Source: Betaproteobacteria bacterium
GTDB lineage: Bacteria > Pseudomonadota > Gammaproteobacteria > Burkholderiales > Usitatibacteraceae
Assembly (NCBI GenBank): GCA_016791265.1
Contig: JAEUMY010000003.1
Location: 1 to 64,000 of the forward strand
Direction: 5' to 3'
DNA: 64,000 nt
Shown here: positions 38,767 to 47,984 of the stretch, piece after piece
How the letters are laid out: each line of letters begins with the position of its first letter
Position numbering within the stretch: the stretch's first letter is position 1
Position numbers and translations under genes: made by a program
Notes under the pieces: generated by a model
Told to the model about the DNA's origin: nothing
The model's database searches: none
Seen by the model: only the letters and a program-made list of their open reading frames with translations

Positions 38767-39272
38767 CCGTGGCCCACCCCACCTTTCGCATTGGTCACGG
38801 CTTCGACGTGCATCGACTCGTGCCTGACCGACCCTGCATCATCGGAGGCGTCCATGTTCCATTCGACAAGGGCTTGCTCGGCCACTCCGACGCGGATGTG
38901 CTGCTGCACGCCGTCTGCGATGCGCTGCTGGGTGCCGCGGCGCTGGGCGACATCGGCAAGCACTTCCCCGATAGCGATCCGCGCTACAAGGGCATCGACA
39001 GCCGCGAGCTGTTGCGGCATGTCGCGCGGCTGCTGGCGGACCAGGGCTGGTCGGTGGGTAACATCGATGCGACCGTCATCGCCGAGGCGCCGAGGATCGC
39101 GCCGCATGCGCGGGCGATGGTCGCCAACATCGCCGCGGATGTCGGGGTGCCCGAGACCTGCGTGAACGTCAAAGCGACGACGACCGAGAGGCTGGGATTC
39201 ACCGGGCGCGGCGAAGGCATCGCGGCCGAGGCGGTGTGCCTGCTCCGCGGCGCCGAGGTCTCGTCAAGCTGA
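38763..39272 (+). CDS. ispF: 2-C-methyl-D-erythritol 2,4-cyclodiphosphate synthase
   Basis: About 169 residues (167 from GTG at 38769). The zinc-binding [10 protein letters not shown] and [19 protein letters not shown] are intact, as is [16 protein letters not shown]. It makes the cyclic diphosphate in the MEP pathway. The start is uncertain: TTG at 38763 overlaps the ispD stop, while GTG at 38769 leaves a 2-bp gap. A palindrome (39295-39306) follows in the convergent gap. Confidence 0.96.
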   Translation: MTVAHPTFRIGHGFDVHRLVPDRPCIIGGVHVPFDKGLLGHSDADVLLHAVCDALLGAAALGDIGKHFPDSDPRYKGIDSRELLRHVARLLADQGWSVGNIDATVIAEAPRIAPHARAMVANIAADVGVPETCVNVKATTTERLGFTGRGEGIAAEAVCLLRGAEVSSS

Positions 39273-39294
39273 CCCGGCGCCGTCCTCCCGTGTT

Positions 39295-39306
39295 GCGAAT
39301 ATTCGC
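39295..39306. repeat. Palindrome GCGAATATTCGC, copy 25
   Basis: Convergent 43-bp gap ispF/PhnD-like. Confidence 0.97.
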
Positions 39307-39315
39307 AACGCGACG

Positions 39316-40230
39316 TCAGCGTTTCTCCAGCCACGCGAGCAACTCGAGCAGGCGCTTCGAGTCTTCGATGTTGTAGCCCTGGATGCCAGCGGTCTGCAAG
39401 ACCGCCTTGCCCGGGTCGTTGGTGGCGAGATCGGCGAGCGCCTTTTGCATCTTCGCGACGCGGTCCTTCGATACGCGCTTATGCGCGATGAGCGGAAAGT
39501 ACGGACGCGGGCCGGACTTGTGGATGACGCGATGGCCGTTCTTCTCCCAGTTTTTCGCCACCCCGGAATACGACGCCACGCCGCCCGCATCCACGAGCTT
39601 GTTTTCCACCGACCAGCCGACCGCGCCCTGTTCCTTGGCGTAGGCGATCTGCTCCTTGGTGAGGTCGAAGCCCTGGTCGCGCAGCTCGGCTGAACAGAAG
39701 CGCGTCATGTAGGCGACCTTCTCCGGGAACATGATGACCTTGCCCTTGGCGTCGGCGAGCTGGTTGATGGGTGACGCCTTGTCCACGATGAAGAAGCACT
39801 GTCCATCGGGCTTGGCGGTCGCGACGAGCGAATAGCCATAGTCGCGCACCCCGCGCGCAGGGTAGTCGCTGGGCCGCGCCATGACGAGATCGAACTCGCC
39901 TTTCTTCATGCCGGCTTCCAGCGCTTCGAAGCTCCGCACCAGGCTCAACACGACAGGCACGCCGGCCGCCTTGCTCAGCACGTCGGCCAAGCCTCGATAC
40001 TTCTCGACGGCTTCGCTCGCGTTGATGCCGCCGGACGTGCCCTCGCTGACCGCGAGGAAGAGCCGCGGAGAGCGGGGCGGCGGCGCCGGTTTGGCGGCCG
40101 GTGTTGACGTCGACCCTGCTTGCTTGCCAGCGATGGGTGCGGCGGGCGCGGGTGTGGATTGACCTTGGGCATGGGCGAAGCCGCCAGTGAGCAAACAGGC
40201 GGCGATCAAGGCGAAATGGATGCGAATCAT
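39316..40230 (-). CDS. PhnD-like periplasmic phosphate/phosphonate-binding protein
   Basis: About 304 residues starting MIRIHFALIAACLLTGG at 40230, with a signal peptide ending near AHAQ and an Ala/Pro-rich linker. The type 2 periplasmic-binding fold shows RGLADVLSKAAGVPVVLSLV, FDLVMARPSDYPAR and ALADLATNDPGKAVL. The PhnD family binds phosphonates or phosphite, but no ABC permease or ATPase gene is adjacent, so it may serve as a sensor or use a distant transporter. Confidence 0.83.
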   Translation of the reverse strand: MIRIHFALIAACLLTGGFAHAQGQSTPAPAAPIAGKQAGSTSTPAAKPAPPPRSPRLFLAVSEGTSGGINASEAVEKYRGLADVLSKAAGVPVVLSLVRSFEALEAGMKKGEFDLVMARPSDYPARGVRDYGYSLVATAKPDGQCFFIVDKASPINQLADAKGKVIMFPEKVAYMTRFCSAELRDQGFDLTKEQIAYAKEQGAVGWSVENKLVDAGGVASYSGVAKNWEKNGHRVIHKSGPRPYFPLIAHKRVSKDRVAKMQKALADLATNDPGKAVLQTAGIQGYNIEDSKRLLELLAWLEKR

Positions 40231-40358
40231 GTGTGGAGTCCCGAGAAGAGTGTGCCAAACCATTCTCGTGGCGAGCGCCCGAGGAGAGCAATCGGGTTAC
40301 CCCTCAACCCGAGTGCGGCAACGGTGGGAATGCGGCTGGGGAAACGCCGGGGTCCGGC

Positions 40359-41645
40359 CTAGCGCTTCACCTGCGCCAGCACATTGCTGGTCCAGGCCAA
40401 TCGCTCAATGAGCGTCTTCAGGAACTGGCGATTGAAGCGCAGCTGGCACGCGTCAGACAGTTGCTCCAGCTGCACGTCCTGAATTTTCAGCAACTGCACC
40501 TCGGACACGGAAATGATGGACGCCGTGCGTCGCGTCTTGCTGCCCGACAAGTAGGCCATCTCGCCGAAACAGTCGCCTTCCTTCAAGACGTTGAGGAGCT
40601 TGCCGTCCTTGATGACTTTGACTTGGCCGGCCACGATGATGAAGAACGCCTGGCCGACATCACCTTCCAGCAGCAGGCTTTGCTCGCGAGAGTGGTTTTC
40701 CCAGATCGCGCCGCGCAATACTTCCCACAATTCGGCGTCGCGGAAGTCGCGGAAGAAATCCAGCCGACGGAGCGAGTTGAATTTCTCGGCCGAGGAGATT
40801 TCGAAGCTGTACTTCTCCAACTGCGGAAACGTCTCCGACAGATCACGCGCCATCTGGAACCAAGACGCGTAGCGCACCTTGGGGTCCTTGGCCATGGCTT
40901 TGGAGAGAATCTCCACCAGCCGGTCGGGCAGTTCAGGGCGCAGAACCTTGATATCCGTCGGGTCCTCGTTGAGGATCTTGTTGATCATCTGCACCGAGTT
41001 GGCCGCCTGGAACGGCAGGCGACCGGTGAGGAGCTCATACATCACCACGCCCAGCGAGTAGATGTCGGATTGCACCGACGGCTCTTCCTCGTTGATCTGC
41101 TCGGGCGACATGTACGCCGGCGAGCCCACGAAGCCGTCAATCTGGGTTTGCTCGGATGAGGAAATCTGCGCCGTGCCGAAGTCGCCGATCTTGATGTCGT
41201 CGCGCTCGGACAGGAGGATGTTGGCGCTCTTGATGTCGCGATGGATGACACCACTCTGGAAGGCGTAGTCAAGCGCGCGGCAGGCCTTGAAGATGATGAG
41301 CACCGCCTGACGCACCGGCAGCAAGTTGGTCTCGGTGCAAAATTTCTTGAGCGATCCGCCCGGCACGTACTCCATGACGATATAGCGCATGTCGCCTTCG
41401 ACGACCGCGTCATACACGCCGACGATGTTGGGGTGGGAGAGTTTTCCGACCAGCGACGCTTCGTTCAGGAAGAGCTTCTGGAAGCGCTTGGCCTCATCGG
41501 GCGACATGCCTTCCTCGCCGATGGCCACCTTGATCGCGACCTTGCGATCGTTGAACTCGTCCTCACCCAGATAGACGACGGCCGTGGCGCCACGACCGAC
41601 TTCCGAGATGACGTTGTATTTGCCTATCCGGGCAGGCTTTTCCAT
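40359..41645 (-). CDS. Serine/threonine kinase fused to a cyclic-nucleotide-binding domain
   Basis: About 428 residues. A eukaryotic-like kinase (about 8-265) shows GRGATAVVYLG, the catalytic HRDIKSANILL, DFG, and SPAYMSPEQI. It is followed by a CRP-type cNMP-binding domain (about 300-415) with GQAFFIIVAGQVKVI and CFGEMAYLSGSKTRRTAS. The phosphate-binding cassette Arg is in KTRRTAS, so ligand binding is plausible. This kinase-then-cNMP order suggests nucleotide-controlled phosphorylation. Targets are unknown and no phosphatase gene neighbours it. Confidence 0.92.
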   Translation of the reverse strand: MEKPARIGKYNVISEVGRGATAVVYLGEDEFNDRKVAIKVAIGEEGMSPDEAKRFQKLFLNEASLVGKLSHPNIVGVYDAVVEGDMRYIVMEYVPGGSLKKFCTETNLLPVRQAVLIIFKACRALDYAFQSGVIHRDIKSANILLSERDDIKIGDFGTAQISSSEQTQIDGFVGSPAYMSPEQINEEEPSVQSDIYSLGVVMYELLTGRLPFQAANSVQMINKILNEDPTDIKVLRPELPDRLVEILSKAMAKDPKVRYASWFQMARDLSETFPQLEKYSFEISSAEKFNSLRRLDFFRDFRDAELWEVLRGAIWENHSREQSLLLEGDVGQAFFIIVAGQVKVIKDGKLLNVLKEGDCFGEMAYLSGSKTRRTASIISVSEVQLLKIQDVQLEQLSDACQLRFNRQFLKTLIERLAWTSNVLAQVKR

Positions 41646-41843
41646 GACTGTCTTGTAGGGCTGGGTGACGCTTTGATGCTCGATTTGGTGTTATGGGTCT
41701 TGCCGACAGGCTTTGCTGAAAGTGTAACCCATGCAAAGCGGGTGACGGCAACTTTTTCAAATGTTTTCAATTGTTTCGGCTGCATTTGTCAGGTAACGCA
41801 TAGGGAATGCCGATACCCACGCCGGTCATCCAGGCATCTTCGC

Positions 41844-42923
41844 TCAGGGCCGCTCGCTGCCCAACTGGCGGGCGAGACCTGCCAGTCCCCGGGCCGAGGC
41901 GTCGCTCACCCGCACGATGGCCGCATTGCGAATATTCGCGTAGTTGCGATACATGGACTTGCCGTAGGCCGGGTCGTAATGATGACTCAGCAGGTCCTCG
42001 ACCAGCGCCGCCCATTCGCCGCGATCCGCAAGGGTCTTCCAGCCATCAATGCGCTCATTGGGATGCAGACCCTTCAGGCAATCCAACTTCTGACTGAGCA
42101 GCGGTGTGTTTTCGATGAGGTGGCGATAGTCTTCCTGCAGCAATGCCACCCGCGCAGCCGGTTCCGTGTCCAGAAGCACGCACTGGCCCGCCCGCATCGC
42201 GTCCATCAACGCGTCCGGTACGCGGAGCAAGCCCACGCGCTTGCTCTCGGCTTCGACCCAGATGGGCCGCGTGGGGTCCATGTGATGCAGGGCCGACCAG
42301 ATCGCGGTTTCGAACACTTTCTGCGGCGGCTGGGGGTCGTCGGGCAGATCGCCCAACACCGAGCCGCGATGCCGCGCGAGGGCCTCCAGGTCCAGCACCT
42401 GTGCGCCTGCGTCCTGCAGGGCCTGAAGCAGACGGCTCTTCCCCGAACCGGTCCGTCCGCAGACGACCTTGAATTGGAGCACCGAGGGCAAGCTGTCCAA
42501 GTCGCGGCGGACAACCGCGCGAAAGCTCTTGTAGCCGCCTTCCAATTGCTGCGCCGACCAGCCGATGGCGCGCAGGATATGGGTCATCGCGCCGGATCGC
42601 GAACCGCCGCGCCAGCAGTACACCAGCGGCGTCCAACTTCTCGGCTGGTGGTGGAGTGTGGACTCGATGTGGGCCGCGATGTTGCGTGCCACCAGTGCGC
42701 CACCGCGCTTCTTGGCTTCGAAGGCCGAGGACTGTTTGTGCAGCGTGCCAACCTCGGCCCGCTCGGCGTCGCTCAACACCGGCAGATTGATGGCGCCGGG
42801 GATGTGGTCCTGGGCGAATTCGCCAGGGCTTCTGACATCGATGAGGGTGTCGAAGCGAGCCAGGTCCGCGTGCTGGAAATCGGCGGTGAGAAGATCGATC
42901 CGGACGTTCGCGCGCTCCCGCAT
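41844..42923 (-). CDS. mnmH: tRNA 2-selenouridine/geranyl-2-thiouridine synthase
   Basis: About 359 residues. An N-terminal rhodanese domain (about 10-130) with the active Cys in VYCWRGGSRSGAM is followed by a P-loop domain with VVCGRTGSGKSRLL. This layout matches MnmH (SelU/YbbB), which swaps sulphur for selenium at the wobble uridine. selD is not seen nearby. An exact palindrome (41928-41939) reads ANIR close to the C terminus. The start overlaps the tesA stop by one base. Confidence 0.93.
   Translation of the reverse strand: MRERANVRIDLLTADFQHADLARFDTLIDVRSPGEFAQDHIPGAINLPVLSDAERAEVGTLHKQSSAFEAKKRGGALVARNIAAHIESTLHHQPRSWTPLVYCWRGGSRSGAMTHILRAIGWSAQQLEGGYKSFRAVVRRDLDSLPSVLQFKVVCGRTGSGKSRLLQALQDAGAQVLDLEALARHRGSVLGDLPDDPQPPQKVFETAIWSALHHMDPTRPIWVEAESKRVGLLRVPDALMDAMRAGQCVLLDTEPAARVALLQEDYRHLIENTPLLSQKLDCLKGLHPNERIDGWKTLADRGEWAALVEDLLSHHYDPAYGKSMYRNYANIRNAAIVRVSDASARGLAGLARQLGSERP
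41928..41939. repeat. Palindrome GCGAATATTCGC, copy 26
   Basis: Near the end of mnmH, reads ANIR. Confidence 0.97.
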
Positions 42924-43618
42924 CAGGCCGACTTTCGCTTGAGCGCTGTCTGCATCACGGGCCAGACGTTGTCCAGAAGACGGGGTTGCGCGGCCGCGGT
43001 GGGATGCAGCCCGTCGGGCAGAAAGAGTTCGGGCTTGTCGGCGATGCCTTCCAGCAGGAAGGGCACCAGCGGAACGTTATGCGACTTCGCGATGGCCGGG
43101 TACAAGTCACGGAACTCCCGCGAATATTCGGGGCCATAGTTCGGCGGAATCTGGATGCCGATCAGTACCGGCACCGCCTTCGCCGCCCGAATCTGTTGCA
43201 GCATGGCTTCCAAATTCTTGCGCGTCGCGGCAAGCGGCAGCCCACGCAGCGCGTCGTTGGCGCCCAATTGCAGCAGGACGTGCGTGGGTTTGTGGCGCGC
43301 AAGGTCGGTTGCGAGCCGGGCGACGCCGCCATTGGTGGTTTCGCCGCTGATGCTGGCGTTGATGACCGACACGTTGGCGTGCGACCGCTTGAGCCGTTCC
43401 GTCATCAACGCGACCCAGCCTTGCGCGGGGTCGATGTTGTAGGCGGCGGACAGGCTGTCGCCGTAGACCATGATGCGGGCGGGTGCGGCGGGCTGAGCCT
43501 GAGCGGCCGTCATCCATCCCGCCAGAACGGCGACAAGCGCCAGAAAGACGCGTTGTGTCGCGCCCCGCTTCCACGGGATGCGGTTGGCGGGGCAGGATTT
43601 GTGTAACGTAGCAGGCAT
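42923..43618 (-). CDS. tesA: SGNH-family arylesterase / acyl-CoA thioesterase I
   Basis: About 231 residues from MPATLHKSC (43618; an alternative start lies at 43636). The signal peptide ends near TAAQAQ. SGNH blocks: MVYGDSLSAAYNI with the Ser nucleophile, the Gly in INASISGETTNGG, GANDALRG and LFLPDGLHP with the Asp/His pair. Periplasmic esterase as TesA/arylesterase. It is divergent from a YbbA-type ABC gene, as in E. coli tesA-ybbA. A near-exact palindrome (43120-43131, one mismatch) reads EYS. Confidence 0.9.
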   Translation of the reverse strand: MPATLHKSCPANRIPWKRGATQRVFLALVAVLAGWMTAAQAQPAAPARIMVYGDSLSAAYNIDPAQGWVALMTERLKRSHANVSVINASISGETTNGGVARLATDLARHKPTHVLLQLGANDALRGLPLAATRKNLEAMLQQIRAAKAVPVLIGIQIPPNYGPEYSREFRDLYPAIAKSHNVPLVPFLLEGIADKPELFLPDGLHPTAAAQPRLLDNVWPVMQTALKRKSA

Positions 43619-43701
43619 TCGCGGACTTCTCCTCAAAAAAACATCGCTTCAAGACGGCTCGCACCGCCACAGACCCTTCCTCATCAACATCCGACCACAT
43701 C

Positions 43702-44505
43702 ATGAACATGACCCGCATCGCCCACCAGGAGGCGCAGCTCCTGCCCGACGCTCCCGCTTCGTCCAACGTCCGGCCCAATGGCGCAACCGGCGCATCGTCG
43801 GCCAACCTGCCCGTAGTGCGTGCCGAGGCCCTCACCAAGCGCGTCGCCACGGCCGAACACGAACTCACCATCGTGAACAACGTGCATTTTACGGTGCAGG
43901 CCGGCGAGGCGGTGGCCGTTGTCGGTGCCTCAGGCTCCGGCAAGTCCACCTTGCTGGGCCTTCTGGCCGGATTGGACACGCCGACCTCTGGCCGCGTTCT
44001 CATCCAGGGCACCGACTTGAACAGCCTGGACGAGGATGGCCGAGCCGCGCTCCGTGGTCGTCTGGTCGGGTTCGTGTTCCAGTCGTTCCAACTGCTGCCG
44101 TCGCTCACGGCACGCGAAAACGTGATGCTTCCGCTGGAACTCGCGGGCATGGACCAGGCGCGGGAACGCGCCGAGGCCATCCTGACCCGGGTGGGTCTTG
44201 GGGAGCGGATGGGGCATTACCCGCGTCAGCTCTCCGGCGGCGAGCAACAGCGCGTCGCCATCGCCCGGGCGTTCGTGACCGAACCCAAGCTGCTCTTTGC
44301 CGATGAACCCACCGGCAATCTCGATGCCCGTACAGGCCAGAGCATGATCGAGCTCTTGTTCGAACTGAATCGCGAACGCGGCACCACGCTCATCCTCGTC
44401 ACGCACGATGTCCAGTTGGCCAATCTTTGTGGACGCCGTCTGACCATCGCAGCGGGAGAGATTGTGGAGTCCGCCGACGCGCCAGGCGGGCAGGGTGCGG
44501 CATGA
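43702..44505 (+). CDS. ABC transporter ATP-binding protein (YbbA/LolD type)
   Basis: About 267 residues. Walker A GASGSGKSTLLGLLAG, signature LSGGEQQRVAIARAF, Walker B LLFADEPTGNLD and switch His in LILVTHDVQ are intact. It pairs with the large permease that starts in its stop codon (ATGA overlap). The divergent tesA neighbour indicates YbbA, whose transport substrate is not established. The first 35 residues are a variable extension. Confidence 0.93.
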   Translation: MNMTRIAHQEAQLLPDAPASSNVRPNGATGASSANLPVVRAEALTKRVATAEHELTIVNNVHFTVQAGEAVAVVGASGSGKSTLLGLLAGLDTPTSGRVLIQGTDLNSLDEDGRAALRGRLVGFVFQSFQLLPSLTARENVMLPLELAGMDQARERAEAILTRVGLGERMGHYPRQLSGGEQQRVAIARAFVTEPKLLFADEPTGNLDARTGQSMIELLFELNRERGTTLILVTHDVQLANLCGRRLTIAAGEIVESADAPGGQGAA

Positions 44506-47006
44506 ATCGCATCCGCTTGGCCAGCCGGATGCTGCGGCGCAATTGGCAGGCGGGCGAAAGCAGCGTGCTGCTCTTCGCCCTGTTCATCGCCGTCGCCAGC
44601 GTCACCACAGTGGGCTTCTTCGCCGATCGAGTCGAGCAGGCGCTGAAACTTCAAGCCAATGAACTGATCGGCGGAGACCTGGTCATCGTCAGCCGCAATC
44701 CGATTCCTACCGACTTTCGGGATCTGGCCAGAACACTGCCGCTCACCCGGGCAACGACGGCGACGTTTCCCAGCATGGTCAGCGCAGAGGAGGGCGGTGC
44801 GACGCTGGGCGAGATCAAAGCGGTCAGTGACGGGTTCCCCCTGCGTGGCAAGCTGCGGGTGAGCGCCGGTCCGGGCCTTCCCGACCGTGATGCGGACGGT
44901 GCCCCGCCGCCGGGCACGGTCTGGGTGACCGAACCGTTGCTCGCGAAGATCAATATCGCGATCGGCGACAAGCTGAATGTCGGGCGCGCCTCACTCAAGG
45001 TCACGGCGCTCATCACCAAGGAGCCGGACAATGTTCTCGACTACTTTGGCGTCGCGCCACGCATCATGATCAACGAGGCGGATCTGCCCGCCACCGCACT
45101 CGTTCAGGTCGGCAGCCGCATCACCTACCGCATGCTCCTCGCCGGTGAACCGGAAGTCGTGGAGCAGTTCCGTTTGACTGCAAAGCCAATGCTCAAGGCA
45201 GGTCAGCGCATCGAGACGGTGCGCGACGCGCGTTCCGAAGTGCAGGTCTCGCTGGATCGTGCCAGCCGATTCCTGGGGCTGGCGGCGTTGCTGTCGGTGA
45301 TTCTCGCCTCGGTCGCAGTCGCATTGGCCGCCCGGCGCTTCTCGCAGCGGCAGATGGATCATTGCGCGATGATGCGCTGCCTTGGTGCATCCCAGGCGGA
45401 CATTTTCCTGCTGAATTTCTACCAGTTCGTGATGCTGGCCGTTTTGGCTTCACTATTGGGCGCGCTGGCGGGATATGGCGCACAAGCCGTGCTCGCCAAG
45501 ATGCTGTCCGGCTTTTTCACCGTGCAGTTGCCGACGCCCGGTCCGCTGCCCGCGCTGCAAGGGGCGCTGACTGGCTTCGTCCTGTTGCTGGGATTCACCG
45601 TGCCGCCTTTGCTCAGACTGCGCAGTGTGCCGACCCTGCGGGTGCTGCGGCGCGATGTCGGCGGCCTTGAGGGCTTCAGCCTGTCGGCCTATGTGCTGGG
45701 TCTTGGTGCCCTGGTCGGATTGATCGTATGGCGCGCCGGTGATCTCAAGCTGGGTCTGCTGGCCGTGGGCGGGTTCGCGGCTGCACTGGGCGCTGCGGCG
45801 CTCTTGGGCGTGCTGCTGATTCAGGCGGTGTCCGGCCTCCGCGGCCGCATCGGTGGCGCATTCGGTGGCGCACTGCGTTACGGGCTCGCCAACATGAAAC
45901 GCCGCGCCGGAGGCAGCCTGGTGCAGATCATGGCGCTCGGCCTCGGCATCATGGCCATGCTGCTCCTGACCCTGGTCAGAACGGACATCATCTCGGGCTG
46001 GCAAGCGTCCATTCCCAAGGACGCACCCAACCGCTTCGTCATCAACATCCAGGCAGATCAGCTTAAGGCGGTGCAAAGCTACTTCGCGGCGCGCAATCTG
46101 GTGACGCCCGACCTCTATCCGATGGTGCGGGGCCGCCTGGTAGAGATCAACGCCAAGCCGGTCAACAAGGAGGCCTACAAGGATGAGCGGGCCCGTCGTC
46201 TGGTCGAGCGGGAATTCAACATGTCCTTCGGTGAGCAACGCCGGCCGGACAACAAAATCATCGCCGGGGAATGGTGGAAACCGGGCGACGGGTCGCAGGC
46301 CTTTTCGGTTGAAGAAGGGCTCGCCAAGACACTCGGGCTGAAGCTGGGCGACAGCTTGACTTATGAAATCGGCGGTAACCGCTTCAGCGCGCCGATCACC
46401 AGCCTGCGTCAGGTCGACTGGGGCTCCTTCAAGCCGAATTTCTTCGTCATCGCGAGCCCCGGGCTGATCGACAACTATCCCGCCAGTTACATCACCAGTT
46501 TCAGCCTGCCCTCTGGGAACGAGCGCGTCGTCGTCGATCTGGTGAAACTGTTTCCCAATCTCTCGGTGATCGACCTGTCAGCCATCATGGCGCAAGTGCA
46601 GACCATCTCCGACCAGGTGGCGCGGGCCGTCGAGTTCGTGTTCCTCTTCGCGCTGCTCGCGGGGCTGGTGGTGCTCTACGCCGCCATTTCCACGACGCAG
46701 GATGAGCGCATATTCGAAGGCGCCATCATGCGCACGCTCGGTGCGCAGCGTCGCCAGTTGGTGATGTTGCAGACGGCTGAATTCTTCGCCATCGGTGTGC
46801 TTGCGGGGCTGGTGGCGGCAGGCGGCGCCGTTGGACTCGGCATGGTGCTGTCCGAACAGGTGCTCAACGTGCCCTACGTGATCAATTGGTGGGTGCCGGC
46901 GATCGGTCTGCTGGCGGGTGCGGCCGGCGTGACGCTGGCCGGGCTGATCGGTACGCGGAGCACGGTCAACAGCCCGCCGCTGCAGACGATTCGCGGTGTG
47001 GCCTGA
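44502..47006 (+). CDS. ABC transporter permease (YbbP/FtsX-type)
   Basis: About 834 residues starting MNRIRLASRMLRRNWQAG at 44502. FtsX-like core: an N-terminal helix with a periplasmic MacB-type domain, then two sets of helices around 275-440 and 700-834, with a second soluble domain between. Pairs of such domains mark the YbbP family. It works with the ATPase before it. It is a 2.5-kb gene without any palindrome copy. A strong terminator follows. Confidence 0.92.
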   Translation: MNRIRLASRMLRRNWQAGESSVLLFALFIAVASVTTVGFFADRVEQALKLQANELIGGDLVIVSRNPIPTDFRDLARTLPLTRATTATFPSMVSAEEGGATLGEIKAVSDGFPLRGKLRVSAGPGLPDRDADGAPPPGTVWVTEPLLAKINIAIGDKLNVGRASLKVTALITKEPDNVLDYFGVAPRIMINEADLPATALVQVGSRITYRMLLAGEPEVVEQFRLTAKPMLKAGQRIETVRDARSEVQVSLDRASRFLGLAALLSVILASVAVALAARRFSQRQMDHCAMMRCLGASQADIFLLNFYQFVMLAVLASLLGALAGYGAQAVLAKMLSGFFTVQLPTPGPLPALQGALTGFVLLLGFTVPPLLRLRSVPTLRVLRRDVGGLEGFSLSAYVLGLGALVGLIVWRAGDLKLGLLAVGGFAAALGAAALLGVLLIQAVSGLRGRIGGAFGGALRYGLANMKRRAGGSLVQIMALGLGIMAMLLLTLVRTDIISGWQASIPKDAPNRFVINIQADQLKAVQSYFAARNLVTPDLYPMVRGRLVEINAKPVNKEAYKDERARRLVEREFNMSFGEQRRPDNKIIAGEWWKPGDGSQAFSVEEGLAKTLGLKLGDSLTYEIGGNRFSAPITSLRQVDWGSFKPNFFVIASPGLIDNYPASYITSFSLPSGNERVVVDLVKLFPNLSVIDLSAIMAQVQTISDQVARAVEFVFLFALLAGLVVLYAAISTTQDERIFEGAIMRTLGAQRRQLVMLQTAEFFAIGVLAGLVAAGGAVGLGMVLSEQVLNVPYVINWWVPAIGLLAGAAGVTLAGLIGTRSTVNSPPLQTIRGVA

Positions 47007-47032
47007 TCGGATCGAACTCGCTTCAGGCGCAT

Positions 47033-47071
47033 GAAAACAAGAAGGGCGCCTCGGGCGCCCTTCTTGTTTTC
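47033..47071 (+). terminator. Rho-independent terminator after the ABC permease
   Basis: An 18-bp perfect stem (47033-47050 with 47054-47071) around a TCG loop, with a T-rich right arm ending TTCTTGTTTTC. It ends the permease gene and, by symmetry, may also act on bamD coming from the other side. Confidence 0.9.
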
Positions 47072-47087
47072 ACGTTTGCGTCGAACT

Positions 47088-47099
47088 GCGAATATTCGC
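47088..47099. repeat. Palindrome GCGAATATTCGC, copy 27
   Basis: Convergent gap permease/bamD, after the terminator. Confidence 0.97.
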
Positions 47100-47123
47100 A
47101 GCATCCACCGCGCTAAAGAGTCT

Positions 47124-47984
47124 TCACCAGAGCTTCCACCACGGCTTGCCCGACGCCGGTAGAGCGGCCATGGCGTTGGCCGGAAAGTTCTTCTGCAACA
47201 CGCGGCGCGTGTCGTCTGCGAGCTGCTTCATTTCCAGCTTTTCGTAGGCACGCACCATCATCACCAACGCCTCCTGGTTGGCTGGCGCTTGCGGATAGCG
47301 GGTCAGCGTGGTCTGGGCGCGATTCGCGGCGGCGAGATAGGCGCCGCGGTTGAAGTAGTACTGCGCCACTTGCACCTCATGCCGCGCCAGCGTGTTGACG
47401 AGAAACACCATGCGCGCGCGCGCGTCGTCGGCATAGCGGCTCTCGGGAAAGCGCTCAACCAGTTCCTTGAAGCTGTCGAAGGATTCGCGCAACGCCTTCG
47501 GATCGCGTTCCGACATGTCCTGCGTGAGCCATGAACCCAGGAACCCCAAATCGAGCTTGTAATGGGCGAGGCCCTTCAAGTAGATCGCGTAGTCCACAGC
47601 CGGATGATTGGGATGCAGCTTGATGAAGCGGTCGGCGGCGGCGATGGCGGCCGCCGTTTCGCCTTCCTTGTAGTTGGCGTAAGCCACATCAAGCTGGGCT
47701 TGCTGCGCGAATTTTCCAAATGGATACTTGGCCTCGAGCTGCTCATAGAGCTTGATGGCGCCCAGGTTGTTGCCACCGTCAAGTTCATCCTTCGCGGCGC
47801 GGTAGAACTGCTCCACGGTCCACGATTTCTGCGGATCCAATTTCTCGCCCAGCACGCCGCAACCGGACAGCACGGCGGAGAACAGCAGCACGGTTGCCAG
47901 GATTGCCGGAAGGCGGGTCGAAAAACGGGATGGGCGGCGGGCGGAAGCGGTGCCCGGATTCAAAGCGGATACACTGCGCGGCAT
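47124..47984 (-). CDS. bamD: Outer membrane assembly lipoprotein
   Basis: About 286 residues. The signal peptide ends in lipobox LSGC. TPR-like repeats follow, with FYRAAKDELDGGNNLGAIKLYEQL, FGKFAQQAQLDVAY and FPESRYADDARARMVFL. BamD is an essential part of the BAM complex for beta-barrel insertion. The start codon overlaps that of rluD in opposite direction (CATG), as in E. coli where the two genes are divergent. A later start would free the rluD ribosome-binding region. Confidence 0.96.
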   Translation of the reverse strand: MPRSVSALNPGTASARRPSRFSTRLPAILATVLLFSAVLSGCGVLGEKLDPQKSWTVEQFYRAAKDELDGGNNLGAIKLYEQLEAKYPFGKFAQQAQLDVAYANYKEGETAAAIAAADRFIKLHPNHPAVDYAIYLKGLAHYKLDLGFLGSWLTQDMSERDPKALRESFDSFKELVERFPESRYADDARARMVFLVNTLARHEVQVAQYYFNRGAYLAAANRAQTTLTRYPQAPANQEALVMMVRAYEKLEMKQLADDTRRVLQKNFPANAMAALPASGKPWWKLW

